Source: a gamma proteobacterium HTCC2207
GTDB taxonomy: Bacteria > Pseudomonadota > Gammaproteobacteria > Pseudomonadales > Porticoccaceae
Reading direction: 5' to 3'
Assembly: GCA_905182855.1 (NCBI GenBank)
Contig: CAJJDA010000009.1
Span: forward strand, 124,001 to 188,000
DNA length: 64,000 nt
In this document: piece after piece, positions 18,218 through 29,838 of the stretch
How the letters are laid out: every line of letters starts with the position of its first letter
Numbering within the stretch: the first letter of the stretch is position 1
Program-made: the position numbers and the translations under genes
Notes under the pieces: model-generated
The model's input: only the letters and a program-made list of their open reading frames with translations
Database searches by the model: none
What the model was told of the DNA's origin: nothing

Positions 18218-20970
18218 TTGCTCCTCCCCTGTCGGTTAGCAACGGACTAGGACGAGTCTTGTCGGTGGCGATCAACAGAGGTTCACGGCGACGCCATGAG
18301 GGATCTTTCTCTAGGGTTACCTGCATACCGGCCTCTAAGCCCAGCGTCGTTTGATAACCGACGCTATAGCCAACACAGCGGTTCGCGACGCGTTGGATAA
18401 TGATCACCTCCAGCGACAGGCTAATTCCGGCATGCGTCAGGATTAAACCATCACCCGCGACAACGTCGAGGGACTTGGCATCGACAGGACCAAGCGCAAT
18501 CGAGGCAGCACCCGCCAGTTCGGCAATCTCATCAGTCTGGACAGACAATTCCTCAGAGCCATGCACCCTATATCTGGGTACCAACAACCAGTTTTCAGGC
18601 GCTAACTCAAGATGACTTTGACTTGCCTTTCGCGCAGCCCCTCGCTTCGTTGACTGGATTAGCCTCACACCTGCTGGGCCACCTTTTAAAGGACCATCCA
18701 CCTCCGCCTGAAACTTCTGTAAGGATTGATTGGAATTCCATCCTGGCGACCAAAAATACGGCGTCAAGCTGGCCGGCTGATCCCTATTCAAGCCCTCCAT
18801 GCTATAGGATAACGGGGCTTTCCTGCATCAATCGGCTGCTGAGGCTCGTGCACCGATAGACCCGCATTCATCGCTGTACGGCCGCTGTATCTGTGCGTCT
18901 GACGAGGAATCTTTGAGCCTCTATCACGAAACTGACTGCCCGGTGCTACGTCAGTTAACTGTTCAAAAATCGGGCGGCTACGAGCAATGGCTTCAACCAC
19001 CTGATCAAAATGTTTCCAGATCCCATTGCTGGCCACAGGCCGGCGCCAAGTCTAGCAACCATTGCCAGCTAGACTGCCGTTCCGCCAGCGGCTTATAAAC
19101 GGAGAAATAGCGCTGGGCACGCCCTTCGCTACTGACAAAGGTGCCCTGAGACTCTGCAAAGGAGGCCACCGGTAACACCAGGTCCGACTGACTCAACGTA
19201 GTGTTTTCCAGCATATCCATGCTGATTACCTTACTGTCTCCGTTTAACAGACTCTCCAGTGTCCTTCAGACGCACGACGCCCTAGGTCGTTTTCTAAAAT
19301 AATCAAGGCGCTGATGTCGCCAGCACTTTTTCGCCAGACTCGCTTAGGCTTAGCCCCTCCACCGTCGACCAGCAGCGCAAGGCCAAGGGAGTTGGCTTCC
19401 GGCAGAGCTAAGGACAGCATAGTCTGTTTGGGAAGCGCTTCCGCAACGGCCACTGAGCTATTGATTACACCCTGATGGAGCATACTCGAGCCACTAATAA
19501 TTAGAGGATTTTTCGCATCCTTTAGAATTTTGGCAACCTGAATTGCCTCTGTATTGTCTGTGTCTTTCCCTAGCAGCGCCTGGGCAACAGCAACACCAAA
19601 ATCGGCAATATCATCCGGCGCCAGAGAAATCCTCTGACTGGCGACATCATCAAGCCGGGTATCCATAGCTGATACAATAATTAGGGGTGAACGTTGATCC
19701 TGAGCCAGATTGCGCACTGCCGCATCCTGCCAAGCATGCAGTCCCATCTGTTCGGCTAATTCAAAAGCCTTGTTACGGACCGCTTGGCGCAGCGCTAGCG
19801 CAACCCGAGGCGCGGTGCTGGTAATGTCCTCGCCAAGAATTAAAATCGCATCGGCACCTTCCATCTGTTTAATTGAAGGATTCGAGGCCTTAGTGGTTTG
19901 TAGTATCTTGGCGATGCTGGCAATGATACTGCCTTCAACATCAGAGAAGCCCGCGCAAAAATTATCTGCACCCACTAATTCCCGCAATAAATAGTTCGCC
20001 TCCAAAGACGCCCTAGGAGACCCTATTCCGGCAACCTTTTTTCCTTTAATCCAATTTGCGGCTGTGTCTATGGCCTGCCGCTGATGCACTGCGAAAAAGC
20101 TGTCATCGGGTTTTCGAATGCCCGCATAATCTAAGCGAGCATCGCTGTTAACATAACCACTGCCAAAGCGACCCCGGTCGCAGAGAAAATATCCATTGAC
20201 CTCATTGTTATATCGATTGTGTATGCGTTTCAGTTTACCGTAACGTTCCCCTGGAGCAATATTGCAGCCTACAGCGCAACCACTGCAGATAGAAGGGGCT
20301 GATTGTAAATCCCATTTACGGCTGTAATGCTTCAAAAACGGTTTGTCGGTAAACACGCCAGTAGGACAGACCTCGACCAAGGTTCCCGGAAAATTCACTT
20401 TCTAGTACGCCGTCCTGCTGGCGGCCAAAATACAGTCGGTCGCGCGATGCTTGGGCGCCGAGGTCGGTGCCGCCGGCGTAGTCGCGATAGATAGCGCTCG
20501 CAGCGATAGCAGGTGATGCAGCGATTCATTTCATGGTGAATAAGTGGCCCAAGGTACTGGTTTCGAAAAGTATTTTTGGTACCTGTATAGCGGCGGTCAC
20601 GGTGCCCTACCATCACCGTCATATCCTGTAAGTGACATTCGCCGCCCTCCGCACAGACGGGACAGTCATGGGGATGATTCAACATAAGCGACTCGACGAC
20701 AGCGCTACGGAATTCTGCTGCCTTTTCAGCTGACACAGAAAAGCGCGCACCTTCGGTCACTGCAGTCATGCAGCCCATCACTATACGCCCTTCGGTATCC
20801 TCTTCATTTTGGTACTGTAGCAGAGCACATTGGCGGCAGGAACCAACCGAGCCCATAGCTGGGTGCCAGCAGAAATAAGGTAAATTTAAGCCCGCATTAA
20901 GACAGACTTCGAGAATATTATCACCGTCTTTAACCTGCAGTTCCTGACCATCTATAAATATGGTTGGCAT
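18210..20970 (-). CDS. nuoG: NADH-quinone oxidoreductase subunit G, frame broken in several places
   Basis: NuoG is the large iron-sulfur subunit of the peripheral arm. The N-terminus (from 20970) has the [2Fe-2S] ferredoxin domain ([14 protein letters not shown]), [16 protein letters not shown] and NRCITCYRC. The molybdopterin-oxidoreductase-like domain follows with [10 protein letters not shown] and [17 protein letters not shown]. The C-terminus contains [40 protein letters not shown] and a terminal domain ending near 18210. The frame is interrupted near 20490, 20381, 19261, 19013, 18822 and 18815; all but the 19261 case are explained by one extra base. Together the span encodes about 919 residues, like E. 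coli NuoG. Nothing is missing, so I treat it as one gene with sequence errors. Confidence 0.9.
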
Positions 20971-20983
20971 AATTTAAACTCTT

Positions 20984-22266
20984 TTAATGATAGGGGCACC
21001 GGCCACCAGTAATATGTTGTTTAAAATCATAATAAAAATATTTAAGCGCACTCTGCAACGGCTCCATCGCGCCTGGAGCTAGGGCACAGTGAGTATTGCC
21101 CATAGTGCCTATGTACTTAATCTGGTAAGCCAATGTCTCTAAGTCTTCTGGCTGACCGCGCCCCTGTTCTATATCAAGTAGTACCTGATGAGTCCATGGC
21201 AGTCCCTCTCGACAGGGCGTGCAAAAGCCACAGGACTCATGAGCGAAAAAACGAATAAGGTTTAGCACCATTCCTACAGGACAGGTCTGGTCATCTAAGA
21301 TAATCATAGTACCTGTACCCATGCGACTACCCGCCTTACCGATGACGTTATAGTCCATCGCTAAATCCAAGTGGTCGGGGGTTAGAGAAGTCGGTCGAGC
21401 CACCGCCTGGCAAAAAACCTTTGAGCTGCAATCCAGCTTGCATACCACCGGCATGATCCTCGAGTATTTCGCGAATCGGCGTGCCCATAGGCAGCTCCCA
21501 GCAGCCAGGGTTTTTCACCCGGCCGCTGACACCAAACATCTTGGTTCCACTATCTTCACCCAACCCTAAACTCTTAAACCAATCGGCGCCATGATCAATA
21601 ATATGCGAGATGTTGCACAGAGTTTCGACATTGTTGACGATCGTGGGACGGCCCCATAGACCACTTACTTGAGGGAACGGTGGCTTAGCTCTAGGATTTG
21701 CGCGCTTGCCCTCAAGAGCATTAATTAGCGCGGTCTCTTCACCACAGATATAACGACCGGCACTGGGGTGCACATACATGTTAAGGCTAAAACCACTGCC
21801 AAGAATATTATCGCCAAGGTAGCCTTTGGCGTAGCACTCAGCCAGCGCATCGCGCAGCCGCTGGATGGCTACTACATATTCACCTCGGATAAAAATATAG
21901 GAGATATCAGCATCAATCGTATAGGCACTGAGAATCATCCCTTCAATCAACTGATGCGGGTCGCACTCCATTAACAGACGATCTTTAAAGGCCCCTGGCT
22001 CCATCTCATCAGCGTTACAAACCAGATACTTGTGCCCCGGAGTGCAGTTGTCACCCTTGGGAACAAAGCTCCATTTCATGCCGGTTGGGAACCCGGCTCC
22101 ACCACGACCGCGAAGATTCGAGGCGCTAATGACATCCTGACAGTCTTTTGGCGATAGCTCAGCGAGCGCTTTACGCTAGTGCTCTGTAACCACCATTGGC
22201 TTCATAGGCTCTTAAATCAGTCGGCTGTAGGTCGGCACCGATGTTACGAGTAAGGACTTTTTCCAT
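20984..22266 (-). CDS. nuoF: NADH-quinone oxidoreductase subunit F, frame broken
   Basis: NuoF binds NADH and FMN and carries cluster N3, where electrons enter complex I. The first part (22266 to about 22175) reads [14 protein letters not shown] and ends at a false stop caused by one extra G near 22175. In the next frame come NLRGRGGAGFPTGMKWSF, NADEMEPGAFKDR, AGRYICGEETALINALEG and LPGGGSTDF. A second extra base near 21385 shifts to the last frame with ESCGFCTPCREG, the N3 cysteine motif. Corrected length is about 427 residues. ATG 22266 has AGGA upstream and overlaps the nuoE stop (TAATG). nuoG follows after 13 bases. Confidence 0.9.
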
Positions 22267-22794
22267 TATTCCTGACTCCCTTTTTTCGCTTGATTTGTGG
22301 CAAAAACCTGCTCGATTATATTGTTATCTCAAGATGGGTCACTAAGTCATCGCCAACCATCATCACCGGCGCCCTGATCACAGGCTCCCAAGCAGGGGAC
22401 CGGGATCAAGGTGTAGCGGTTATCGAGCCGTGGTTTCGCCATAGTCGACACCCAGCACATCGGTAATCTTTTGTTTGACCCCATCGCAACCACAGATCCA
22501 GCAACTGACGCTGTCACAAAATAAAATGACTTTCTCTCCGACAGGCCGACGATAAATTAAATTATAAAAAGTGGCCACGCCCTCGAGTTCTTCAGCAGAC
22601 ATTTCCAAATGCTTTGCAATACCTTGCAAGCATTCATCAGAGACCCAGCCTCGTTTCGCCTGAACAATCTTTAATGCATCAATAGCCGCCCCAGACTTGT
22701 AGGGAACGTGACTGAGTTCATGATCTATCTCGTCGATCTCCTGCTGACTGAGCACCGATGTCAGATCGGATTGAATTATCTCTGGTTCATTCAT
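22266..22794 (-). CDS. nuoE: NADH-quinone oxidoreductase subunit E, frame broken
   Basis: NuoE is the thioredoxin-fold [2Fe-2S] subunit (cluster N1a) beside NuoF. The N-terminal 115 residues are intact: helical [18 protein letters not shown], then [15 protein letters not shown] and a [10 protein letters not shown] ligand segment. After GVDYGETTA the frame shifts. Removing single extra bases near 22425 and 22373 restores [18 protein letters not shown] with the last two Cys ligands, and adding one near 22324 carries it to the TAA at 22266. The repaired product is about 176 residues. It overlaps nuoCD by four bases (ATGA) and nuoF by one. Confidence 0.88.
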
Positions 22795-24542
22795 CGGTCT
22801 ACGTCCGCCATAACAAAATCAATACTCGCAATAATCGCGATCAAATCAGGAATCATCAGTCCTTTACTGATCAGCGGAATCTGCTGCAGATGGGGAAAAG
22901 ATGGCGTCCGAATTCGAGTCCGGTACGAACTTGTGCCGCCATCACTGATAAGGTGATAACTATTCATGCCTTTGGTAGCCTCAATCATCACTGAGGCCTC
23001 CCCTTCGGGTATCACAGGACCCCAACTCACATTCAAAAAATGGTGAATTAGTGTTTCAATATCCTCCATAGTGCGTTCTTTCGGCGGTGGAGTCGTAGCC
23101 GAGTGATCACTCTTATATGGCCCCAATGGCATATTGTCGAGGCACTGACGAATGATACGCAGACTCTGGCGCATCTCTTCAATCCGCAAAAGAGCGCGGT
23201 CATAGCAGTCGCCATTAGTGGCTGTGGGCACATCAAATTCAAATTGGTCATAGCCGCCATAGGGCCGCTTTTTACGGACGTCCCAATCACTGCCCGTAGC
23301 GCGCAATCCCGGGCCAGTAATACCCCAGTCGAGAGCCTCTTGTTTGGTGTATACACCAATGCCGACCGTGCGCTCTTTGAGTATTTTATTTTGCATCGCC
23401 ATTCGATCATATTGATCTAGACGTGCGGGTAAATAATCGATAAATTCACGGACCAAACGATCCCAACCATTGGGAAGATTCTGAGCAACACCGCCTATCC
23501 GGAACCAGGCTGGATGCATACGACCACCAGTGATCGCTTCAATGATACCGAACAGTCGTTCGCGATCGGCAAACATATAAAACACTGGAGACATCTGTCC
23601 AACATCTTGCACAAATGTCCCATAAAAAACCAAATGGCTGGATATGCGAAATAATTCGGATAGCATGATACGAATTATCTTGGCTCGCTCAGGAACCTCA
23701 ATACCCGCTAGCATTTCCACGGACTGAATATAGGCGAGATTATTCATTACGCCGCCTAAGTAATCGATACGATCGGTATAAGGAATATAACTATGCCATG
23801 TCTGACGCTCTCCCATCTTTTCAGCGCCGCGATGGTGATAGCCAATATCAGGCACCGAATCAACAATCACCTCTCCATCAAGCTGCAAGGCAACTCGAAA
23901 AACACCGTGCACACTAGGATGGTTTGGTCCCAGATTTAGGAACATATACTCGCTGTCATCACTGGCTTTTTCCATGCCCCAATCTTCGGGGCGAAAGCGC
24001 AGGGCTTCCTGTTCACGGGCTACTCTCTCCGGGCCCATTTCAAAGGGGCCCATTTCTGTGGCTCGCGCGGGGTGGTCTTTGCGTAGCGCATGGCCTTCCC
24101 AGGTCGGGGGCAATAAAATTCGATAGAGATTAGGATGACCGGAAAATAATATGCCGAACATATCCCAGGCTTCACGCTCGTACCAATTAGCATTGGGCCA
24201 GATCGATATAATCGTCGGAATATTAAGATCGGCCTCAGTCAATGCGATTTTGAGACGAAGATCTTGATTATTCTCCATCGATAGGAGTTGATAAACAACC
24301 GTAAAATCAGATGGCGGCTGACCTTTGCGATGAACTCTGGTCCGTTCATCAATGGCGAAAAGATCATAGAGCATTGAAAAATTCGGCCTGAGAAACTGTA
24401 ATACTTCAACTAAATATTCACGGCCTAACCAAAGAGTAGGGACATTGTCCGCACAGATCTGGGAAACAAATAATTGCTGCCCAAACTTGCGATACAGGTG
24501 CTCTTCTACCTGGCTATGAACCAGAGATTCAGCCGATTGCAT
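22791..24542 (-). CDS. nuoCD: NADH-quinone oxidoreductase fused subunit C/D
   Basis: This 583-residue protein fuses the 30-kDa (NuoC) and 49-kDa (NuoD) subunits, as in many gammaproteobacteria. Residues 1-185 are NuoC-like, with [39 protein letters not shown]. From about residue 200 the NuoD part has [61 protein letters not shown] and [17 protein letters not shown] at the C-terminus. NuoD forms the quinone-binding site with NuoB. It begins 30 bases after nuoB and overlaps nuoE by four bases. The frame is intact, in contrast to its downstream neighbours. Confidence 0.96.
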   Translation of the reverse strand: MQSAESLVHSQVEEHLYRKFGQQLFVSQICADNVPTLWLGREYLVEVLQFLRPNFSMLYDLFAIDERTRVHRKGQPPSDFTVVYQLLSMENNQDLRLKIALTEADLNIPTIISIWPNANWYEREAWDMFGILFSGHPNLYRILLPPTWEGHALRKDHPARATEMGPFEMGPERVAREQEALRFRPEDWGMEKASDDSEYMFLNLGPNHPSVHGVFRVALQLDGEVIVDSVPDIGYHHRGAEKMGERQTWHSYIPYTDRIDYLGGVMNNLAYIQSVEMLAGIEVPERAKIIRIMLSELFRISSHLVFYGTFVQDVGQMSPVFYMFADRERLFGIIEAITGGRMHPAWFRIGGVAQNLPNGWDRLVREFIDYLPARLDQYDRMAMQNKILKERTVGIGVYTKQEALDWGITGPGLRATGSDWDVRKKRPYGGYDQFEFDVPTATNGDCYDRALLRIEEMRQSLRIIRQCLDNMPLGPYKSDHSATTPPPKERTMEDIETLIHHFLNVSWGPVIPEGEASVMIEATKGMNSYHLISDGGTSSYRTRIRTPSFPHLQQIPLISKGLMIPDLIAIIASIDFVMADVDR

Positions 24543-24572
24543 TTAAGATCCTTAGAGGTTTATTTGAATAGC

Positions 24573-25211
24573 CTATATATTTTTAGGTTCTCTTAACTCG
24601 GTCGCCTTAATACGCTGGGCAGTGAGTTCATCACGTTTACTAATGTTAGGCGGCTTAACCACTGTCTGATCACCCGCAGCCCAGGTCAGCGGCCTGCGCT
24701 CTTTACCAATGGATTCTTGCAACATAATCAAACCTTGCATTAATGCCTCAGGACGCGGTGGGCAACCAGGCACATATACATCTACCGGAATGAATTTATC
24801 AACACCCTGAACTACAGAATAAATATCATACATGCCGCCCGAATTAGCGCATGAGCCCATAGATATAATCCACCGAGGTTCGAGTAACTGTTCATAAAGA
24901 CGCTGTATTACCGGAGCCATTTTTAAAAAACAGGTACCGGATATCACCATCAAATCAGCCTGTCTTGGCGTCGCACGGATGACCTCAGAGCCGAAGCGCG
25001 CAATATCATGGCGGCTGGTAAAGGCGGTGGCCATCTCAACATAACAGCAAGATAGACCAAAGTTAAACGGCCAGAGAGAATGGGCACGGCCCCAGGCAAC
25101 CAGATCCTCAAGTTTGGCAAAGGCAACATTGCGCTTGACCTCCTCCTCGATAAAAGCATCAGACTCATTGAGTAGATTGCCTTCATCCGGTTTACTTAAA
25201 CTCCACTTCAT
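24573..25211 (-). CDS. nuoB: NADH-quinone oxidoreductase subunit B
   Basis: NuoB holds cluster N2, the last iron-sulfur centre before quinone. The 212-residue product has all four ligands: adjacent Cys55-Cys56 in GLSCCYVEM, Cys121 in [14 protein letters not shown] and Cys150 in [14 protein letters not shown]-like amphipathic C-terminal tail after residue 165 is longer than the conserved core. It overlaps nuoA by four bases (ATGA). Confidence 0.96.
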   Translation of the reverse strand: MKWSLSKPDEGNLLNESDAFIEEEVKRNVAFAKLEDLVAWGRAHSLWPFNFGLSCCYVEMATAFTSRHDIARFGSEVIRATPRQADLMVISGTCFLKMAPVIQRLYEQLLEPRWIISMGSCANSGGMYDIYSVVQGVDKFIPVDVYVPGCPPRPEALMQGLIMLQESIGKERRPLTWAAGDQTVVKPPNISKRDELTAQRIKATELREPKNI

Positions 25212-25648
25212 TGATTTCCCTCAAGGATTTTTTGTTGTGCGTCTTTTTCCCGGGCAGCTGCTAGGCCGACTCGTGTTTTATTACCCCACTCCAGGGCTCC
25301 AGAGCGCCATTCGTAGATCAGAGCCAAAGCTAATACGGCGATAAATACAACCATTGAAAAATAACCCTGCCAGCCAAGCTCAAAGAAAGCGATGGCCCAA
25401 GCAAAGATAAAAACAGTTTCTAAGTCAAAGATAACAAAGAAGATTGCGACCAGATAAAACTCTACGGAGATACGGATTTGCGAACCGCCAACAGAGACAA
25501 TTCCCGATTCAAAGGGATCGTTAGTTGCGGCCTCTCTGCGACGCTGCCCCAACAACCAAGATAGGACTAACATCGTTATAACCAGAAGGATTACCATGCC
25601 GAAGTAGATGGCGAGTGGCCAGATCTCAGTAGAGTATTCGTTGACCAT
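25208..25648 (-). CDS. nuoA: NADH-quinone oxidoreductase subunit A
   Basis: NuoA is a three-helix membrane subunit beside the quinone cavity and the first gene of the nuo operon. The 146-residue product has TM1 near residues 12-34, the conserved loop [34 protein letters not shown] with its acidic residues (split here across loop and TM2), and TM3 around residues 95-115. ATG 25648 follows GGAG at a spacing of six. The promoter of the operon should lie in the gap that follows upstream (25649-26104). Confidence 0.95.
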   Translation of the reverse strand: MVNEYSTEIWPLAIYFGMVILLVITMLVLSWLLGQRRREAATNDPFESGIVSVGGSQIRISVEFYLVAIFFVIFDLETVFIFAWAIAFFELGWQGYFSMVVFIAVLALALIYEWRSGALEWGNKTRVGLAAAREKDAQQKILEGNQ

Positions 25649-25966
25649 TAAAACTCCGAACCGCGACGGTATAAACGGAGGCGTTTGCTTTTTAAAGTGC
25701 TAAAGATCGGGCTAAAAGAAATTCTCACCACCCAGAATTGGTGGCGCGGGCGGCATAAAAGAAACAGTTCCAAATACATATTAAGCGGCATAATTACCCC
25801 AAACGTATCGGATTTCTATCGCCTGTTTAAAACACAACTGGCATGAAATCCATTTGTTTTTATTCAGTGCTACGCTTTTAAGTTACCTAAATTAACGGTC
25901 TTTCGCAAGAGTGTTTTGTCGGCGACAGGATGAACCGCACTAGAAGGGAGTCTATCGAGGAAAAAT

Positions 25967-26035
25967 ATGACTGAGAAATTTGACTACTCGAAGCTGGTAA
26001 GATTGTGGCCAAACCCATATAGGATAAGGCCATAG
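25967..26035 (+). CDS. Possible 22-residue ORF with strong ribosome-binding site
   Basis: ATG at 25967 lies six bases after GAGG and opens a 22-codon frame (beginning M-T-E-K-F-D-Y-S-K-L) that ends with TAG. The opening looks like a genuine gene start, so this could be a small protein or the 5-prime remnant of a decayed gene. It runs opposite to its neighbours. There is no homology I can name. Confidence 0.2.
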   Translation: MTEKFDYSKLVRLWPNPYRIRP

Positions 26036-26058
26036 AGAAGATAGTGCTGTAAACTAGA

Positions 26059-26087
26059 ACAGGTTACCTACGGTAATTAATACCTGT
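26059..26087 (-). terminator. Imperfect hairpin after purA
   Basis: Arms ACAGGT/ACCTGT enclose a second TACC/GGTA pairing, with a six-base bulge on one side. It begins 18 bases beyond the purA stop. The tail on the minus strand (TCTAGTTT) is only partly U-rich, so terminator function is uncertain. Confidence 0.3.
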
Positions 26088-26104
26088 AAAATTATTTATA
26101 AATA

Positions 26105-27419
<1,315 letters not shown>

Positions 27420-27441
27420 TTACATCACCTGATCACTAAAT

Positions 27442-28620
27442 TCAGGACAATTTTTGAATCACATAGCTACCGTCTTGCTCGATTAGCTGACGATCACATT
27501 TAATCTCTTGAAAATTCACGGTCTGACCGGCAAAACCCTGCACGACTCGGTTTCCCTGAGCACGTAGGTCGCCAATTTGCTTCTGGCGCTGATCATTTGC
27601 AGTGTAGGGGACAAAGATACCTGATACCAAACTGGAGTCACGCTGACCTAGATTGACCAGTGATTTTAGATCGAAGGCAAATCCAGTGGCCGGACGCGAA
27701 CGGCCAAAGGCTTCACCAACATGATCATATCGGCCTCCATTCCCTAAAGCCTTGCCGTAACCCTGCACGTAACCCGCAAATACAATACCCGTGTGATAGT
27801 GGTATCCGGGTAATTCACCCAAATCGAGATAGACTGTCACATCCCCTGCGGCAATGACCGCAACAATCTGTTCAAGCTGGTCGATGGCTGCCAATACAGA
27901 ATCCGGCGCACCCGCAAGGGCCTGCTTAGCTTCTGCCAGTACCTCAGCACTGCCCGCCAATCTTGGGAGCACGTTGAGCCATCCCGCCAGAGTAGCATCG
28001 CTAATATTACTGTGAATCCAGTCGCTTAACTCACCTGTGGCTTTGCGCTGCAGTAACTCAAATAGTTGGCTCTCTTGATCACTATCGAGATTCGCGACAG
28101 CCAATATCCCACGAAAGATATCGACATGACCCAAATCGAGATGCACATTATCTACTCCCGAACTTTTCAAGGTCTGTAGAAAAAGCTCAATGACTTCTAT
28201 GTCGGCGCTCAAGGTGGCCTCACCAAACAGTTCAACACCCAGTGATATCGGCGTACGCGACTCTAAGGGCCCTCGAGGTCGCGTATGCAGCACTGTGCCT
28301 GCATAACAGAGGCGATTAGGCCCTTCCCGGCGCAGGCTGTGGGCGTCCATTCTGGCTGTCTGAGGGGTGATGTCCGCGCGAATACCCATCATTCGCCCAC
28401 TTACTTGGTCAGTGACGCGAAAGGTCATTAAATCGAGGTCACTACCGGAGCCGCTTAGCAGGGATTCGGTGAATTCCACCATCGGCGGAATCACGAGGTC
28501 GTAACCCCATCGGTGATAGAGATCAAGTAGCTCACGACGCAGGCGCTCTACGACCAGCGCCTGCTCTGGAAGCACCTCATCAACACCATCGGGTAATAGC
28601 CAGCGATCTACATTTTTCAC
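27442..28620 (-). CDS. hisZ: ATP phosphoribosyltransferase regulatory subunit
   Basis: HisZ is a histidyl-tRNA-synthetase-like protein without synthetase activity that partners short-form HisG in histidine biosynthesis. The 392-residue product has class II-like motif 2 (MMGIRADITPQTAR, LCYAGTVLH) and lacks the anticodon-binding domain of true HisRS. The open frame reaches a TTG at 28656, but GAGAGGA lies five bases before the GTG at 28620, and homology begins there (KNVDRWLLPDGVDEVLP). Position between DUF2065 and purA is the usual one in this group. hisG is not in the window. Confidence 0.92.
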   Translation of the reverse strand: MKNVDRWLLPDGVDEVLPEQALVVERLRRELLDLYHRWGYDLVIPPMVEFTESLLSGSGSDLDLMTFRVTDQVSGRMMGIRADITPQTARMDAHSLRREGPNRLCYAGTVLHTRPRGPLESRTPISLGVELFGEATLSADIEVIELFLQTLKSSGVDNVHLDLGHVDIFRGILAVANLDSDQESQLFELLQRKATGELSDWIHSNISDATLAGWLNVLPRLAGSAEVLAEAKQALAGAPDSVLAAIDQLEQIVAVIAAGDVTVYLDLGELPGYHYHTGIVFAGYVQGYGKALGNGGRYDHVGEAFGRSRPATGFAFDLKSLVNLGQRDSSLVSGIFVPYTANDQRQKQIGDLRAQGNRVVQGFAGQTVNFQEIKCDRQLIEQDGSYVIQKLS

Positions 28621-28646
28621 AGCATCCTCTCTATTACTTGAATGAC

Positions 28647-28832
28647 CTAGCGCCAAATAACCAGTAATGCCAGTCCGACAAGCATACTCAGCAGTCCAAT
28701 TATTCTCATCGCGCGTTCATCTGTCGTAGCTAAGACCTGCGCCATATTACGCCAACGGCGAGGTGCCAAGAACGGAATAATCCCTTCGAAAACCAGCATC
28801 AAGCCAATCGCTTTGCCTATATCTTCGAACAT
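28647..28832 (-). CDS. DUF2065 small inner-membrane protein (YjeT-like)
   Basis: This 61-residue protein has two predicted membrane helices (about residues 5-22 and 40-59) separated by APRRWRNMAQVLATTDERAMR, the signature of the DUF2065/YjeT family. Function is unknown. The ATG at 28832 follows GAGG; an eight-codon upstream extension is not conserved. It sits between hflC and hisZ, its standard location, and is preceded here by a strong hairpin terminator. Confidence 0.85.
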   Translation of the reverse strand: MFEDIGKAIGLMLVFEGIIPFLAPRRWRNMAQVLATTDERAMRIIGLLSMLVGLALLVIWR

Positions 28833-28856
28833 TAGAGCCCACCTCAGAACCGGCAT

Positions 28857-28883
28857 AAAAAAACCGAGTTGCCCCGGTTTTTA
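28857..28883 (-). terminator. Rho-independent terminator after hflC
   Basis: Eight-base arms AAAAACCG/CGGTTTTT enclose an eight-base loop. On the minus strand the hairpin runs into seven Ts, a good intrinsic terminator. It would end transcripts from the hfq-hflX-hflK-hflC side, yet lies only 24 bases before the DUF2065 start. Confidence 0.6.
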
Positions 28884-28920
28884 AAGTTTAACAAAATCAC
28901 CACCAATGTGGCAGAGTTTT

Positions 28921-28949
28921 TAGACCAATTAAACCCTTTAATCGGTCTA
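28921..28949. repeat. Long inverted repeat downstream of hflC
   Basis: TAGACC-a-ATTAAA-ccc-TTTAAT-c-GGTCTA forms a 13-position stem with one mismatch and a three-base loop. It starts about 20 bases after the hflC stop. Neither flank is T-rich enough for a classical terminator. It may stabilise the hflC mRNA end or bind a regulator. Confidence 0.55.
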
Positions 28950-28968
28950 GACACTCAGACGCTACTCA

Positions 28969-29838
28969 CTACTTAGCACGCTGCTGGTTCAGATACTTAA
29001 AGAAATCACTATCCGGCTCTACCAACATAATATCACCCTTATTAGAAAAGGCTGATTTATAGGCATTAAGGCTGCGCATAAAGGAGTAAAACTCAGGGTC
29101 CTGCCGATAGGCTGCCGCATAGACGGAAGCGGCCTTAGCATCGCCCTGACCACGCAACTCTTCAGCATCACGATAAGCATTGGCCACTTCAATGGTGCGC
29201 TCACGATCAGCAGAGGCGCGAATTTTTTCAGCTCGCTCCTTACCTGTCGAGCGCAATTCTCTCGCTTCCTTATCGCGCTCAGCGGTCATACGCCGAAATA
29301 CCTGACTGCTTACTTCTTGTGGTAGATCAATTCGCTTGACCCGCACGTCCACGACTTCAATACCCAGATTTTCCAGTACAGTAGCATTCAGCTCGTCAGT
29401 GATGTTTTTCATCAATAGATCGCGCTCACCAGAAACAACTTCATTAAGGGTACGGGTACCAAATTGATTTCTGAGACCGTTGTTAACACGATTGGCTAAA
29501 CGGTTTTGCGCGACACTCTCTACACCACCAGTAGCCTTGTAATAAGTTTCAACATTGGAGATACGCCATTTAGCGTAAGAATCGACGATAAGACGCTTTT
29601 TCTCAACGGTAAAGAAACTGGCAGGCTGAGCATCCACTGTGAGGATACGAGCATCAAAGATACGCACATTATCGACAAAGGGCACTTTGACATGTAGGCC
29701 GGGCTGAATATCGGCTTCCACCAGCTTACCAAACTGCAGTTTGACGCCACGCTCAAACTCACTAACAACATATAGCGTACTGTTAGCCCCCAACAATATA
29801 ACCATCAGTACGATAACTGTTTTCATTAAATTATTCAT
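28969..29838 (-). CDS. hflC: FtsH modulator HflC
   Basis: HflC is an SPFH/prohibitin-family membrane protein that forms the HflKC cage around the FtsH protease. The 289-residue product has an N-terminal signal anchor (residues 5-22), the SPFH domain (FERGVKLQFGKLVEADIQPGLHVKVPF) and a long helical region with RMTAERDKEARELRSTGKERAEKIRASADRER (given here as the family hallmark around residues 185-220). It overlaps hflK by four bases (ATGA). Two hairpins follow its stop. Confidence 0.95.
   Translation of the reverse strand: MNNLMKTVIVLMVILLGANSTLYVVSEFERGVKLQFGKLVEADIQPGLHVKVPFVDNVRIFDARILTVDAQPASFFTVEKKRLIVDSYAKWRISNVETYYKATGGVESVAQNRLANRVNNGLRNQFGTRTLNEVVSGERDLLMKNITDELNATVLENLGIEVVDVRVKRIDLPQEVSSQVFRRMTAERDKEARELRSTGKERAEKIRASADRERTIEVANAYRDAEELRGQGDAKAASVYAAAYRQDPEFYSFMRSLNAYKSAFSNKGDIMLVEPDSDFFKYLNQQRAK

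Larger units (their letters stand above)
25649..26104. other. Intergenic region between nuoA and purA
   Basis: This 456-base stretch separates purA (upstream, same strand) from nuoA and presumably holds the nuo operon promoter. I see a short inverted repeat CCACC/GGTGG around 25738-25754, a small plus-strand frame with a strong ribosome-binding site (25967-26035), and an imperfect hairpin at 26059-26087 just beyond the purA stop. No tRNA cloverleaf and no clear promoter boxes were recognised. Confidence 0.45.

Noticed and set aside
17229-22794. nuoE-nuoH as pseudogenes
   Set aside because: Every motif is preserved across the shifted frames, total lengths are normal and neighbouring nuo genes are intact; single-base errors explain all breaks.
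25730-25760. tRNA gene in the nuoA-purA gap
   Set aside because: Only a short CCACC/GGTGG inverted repeat is present; no D-arm, T-arm or acceptor pairing could be formed.
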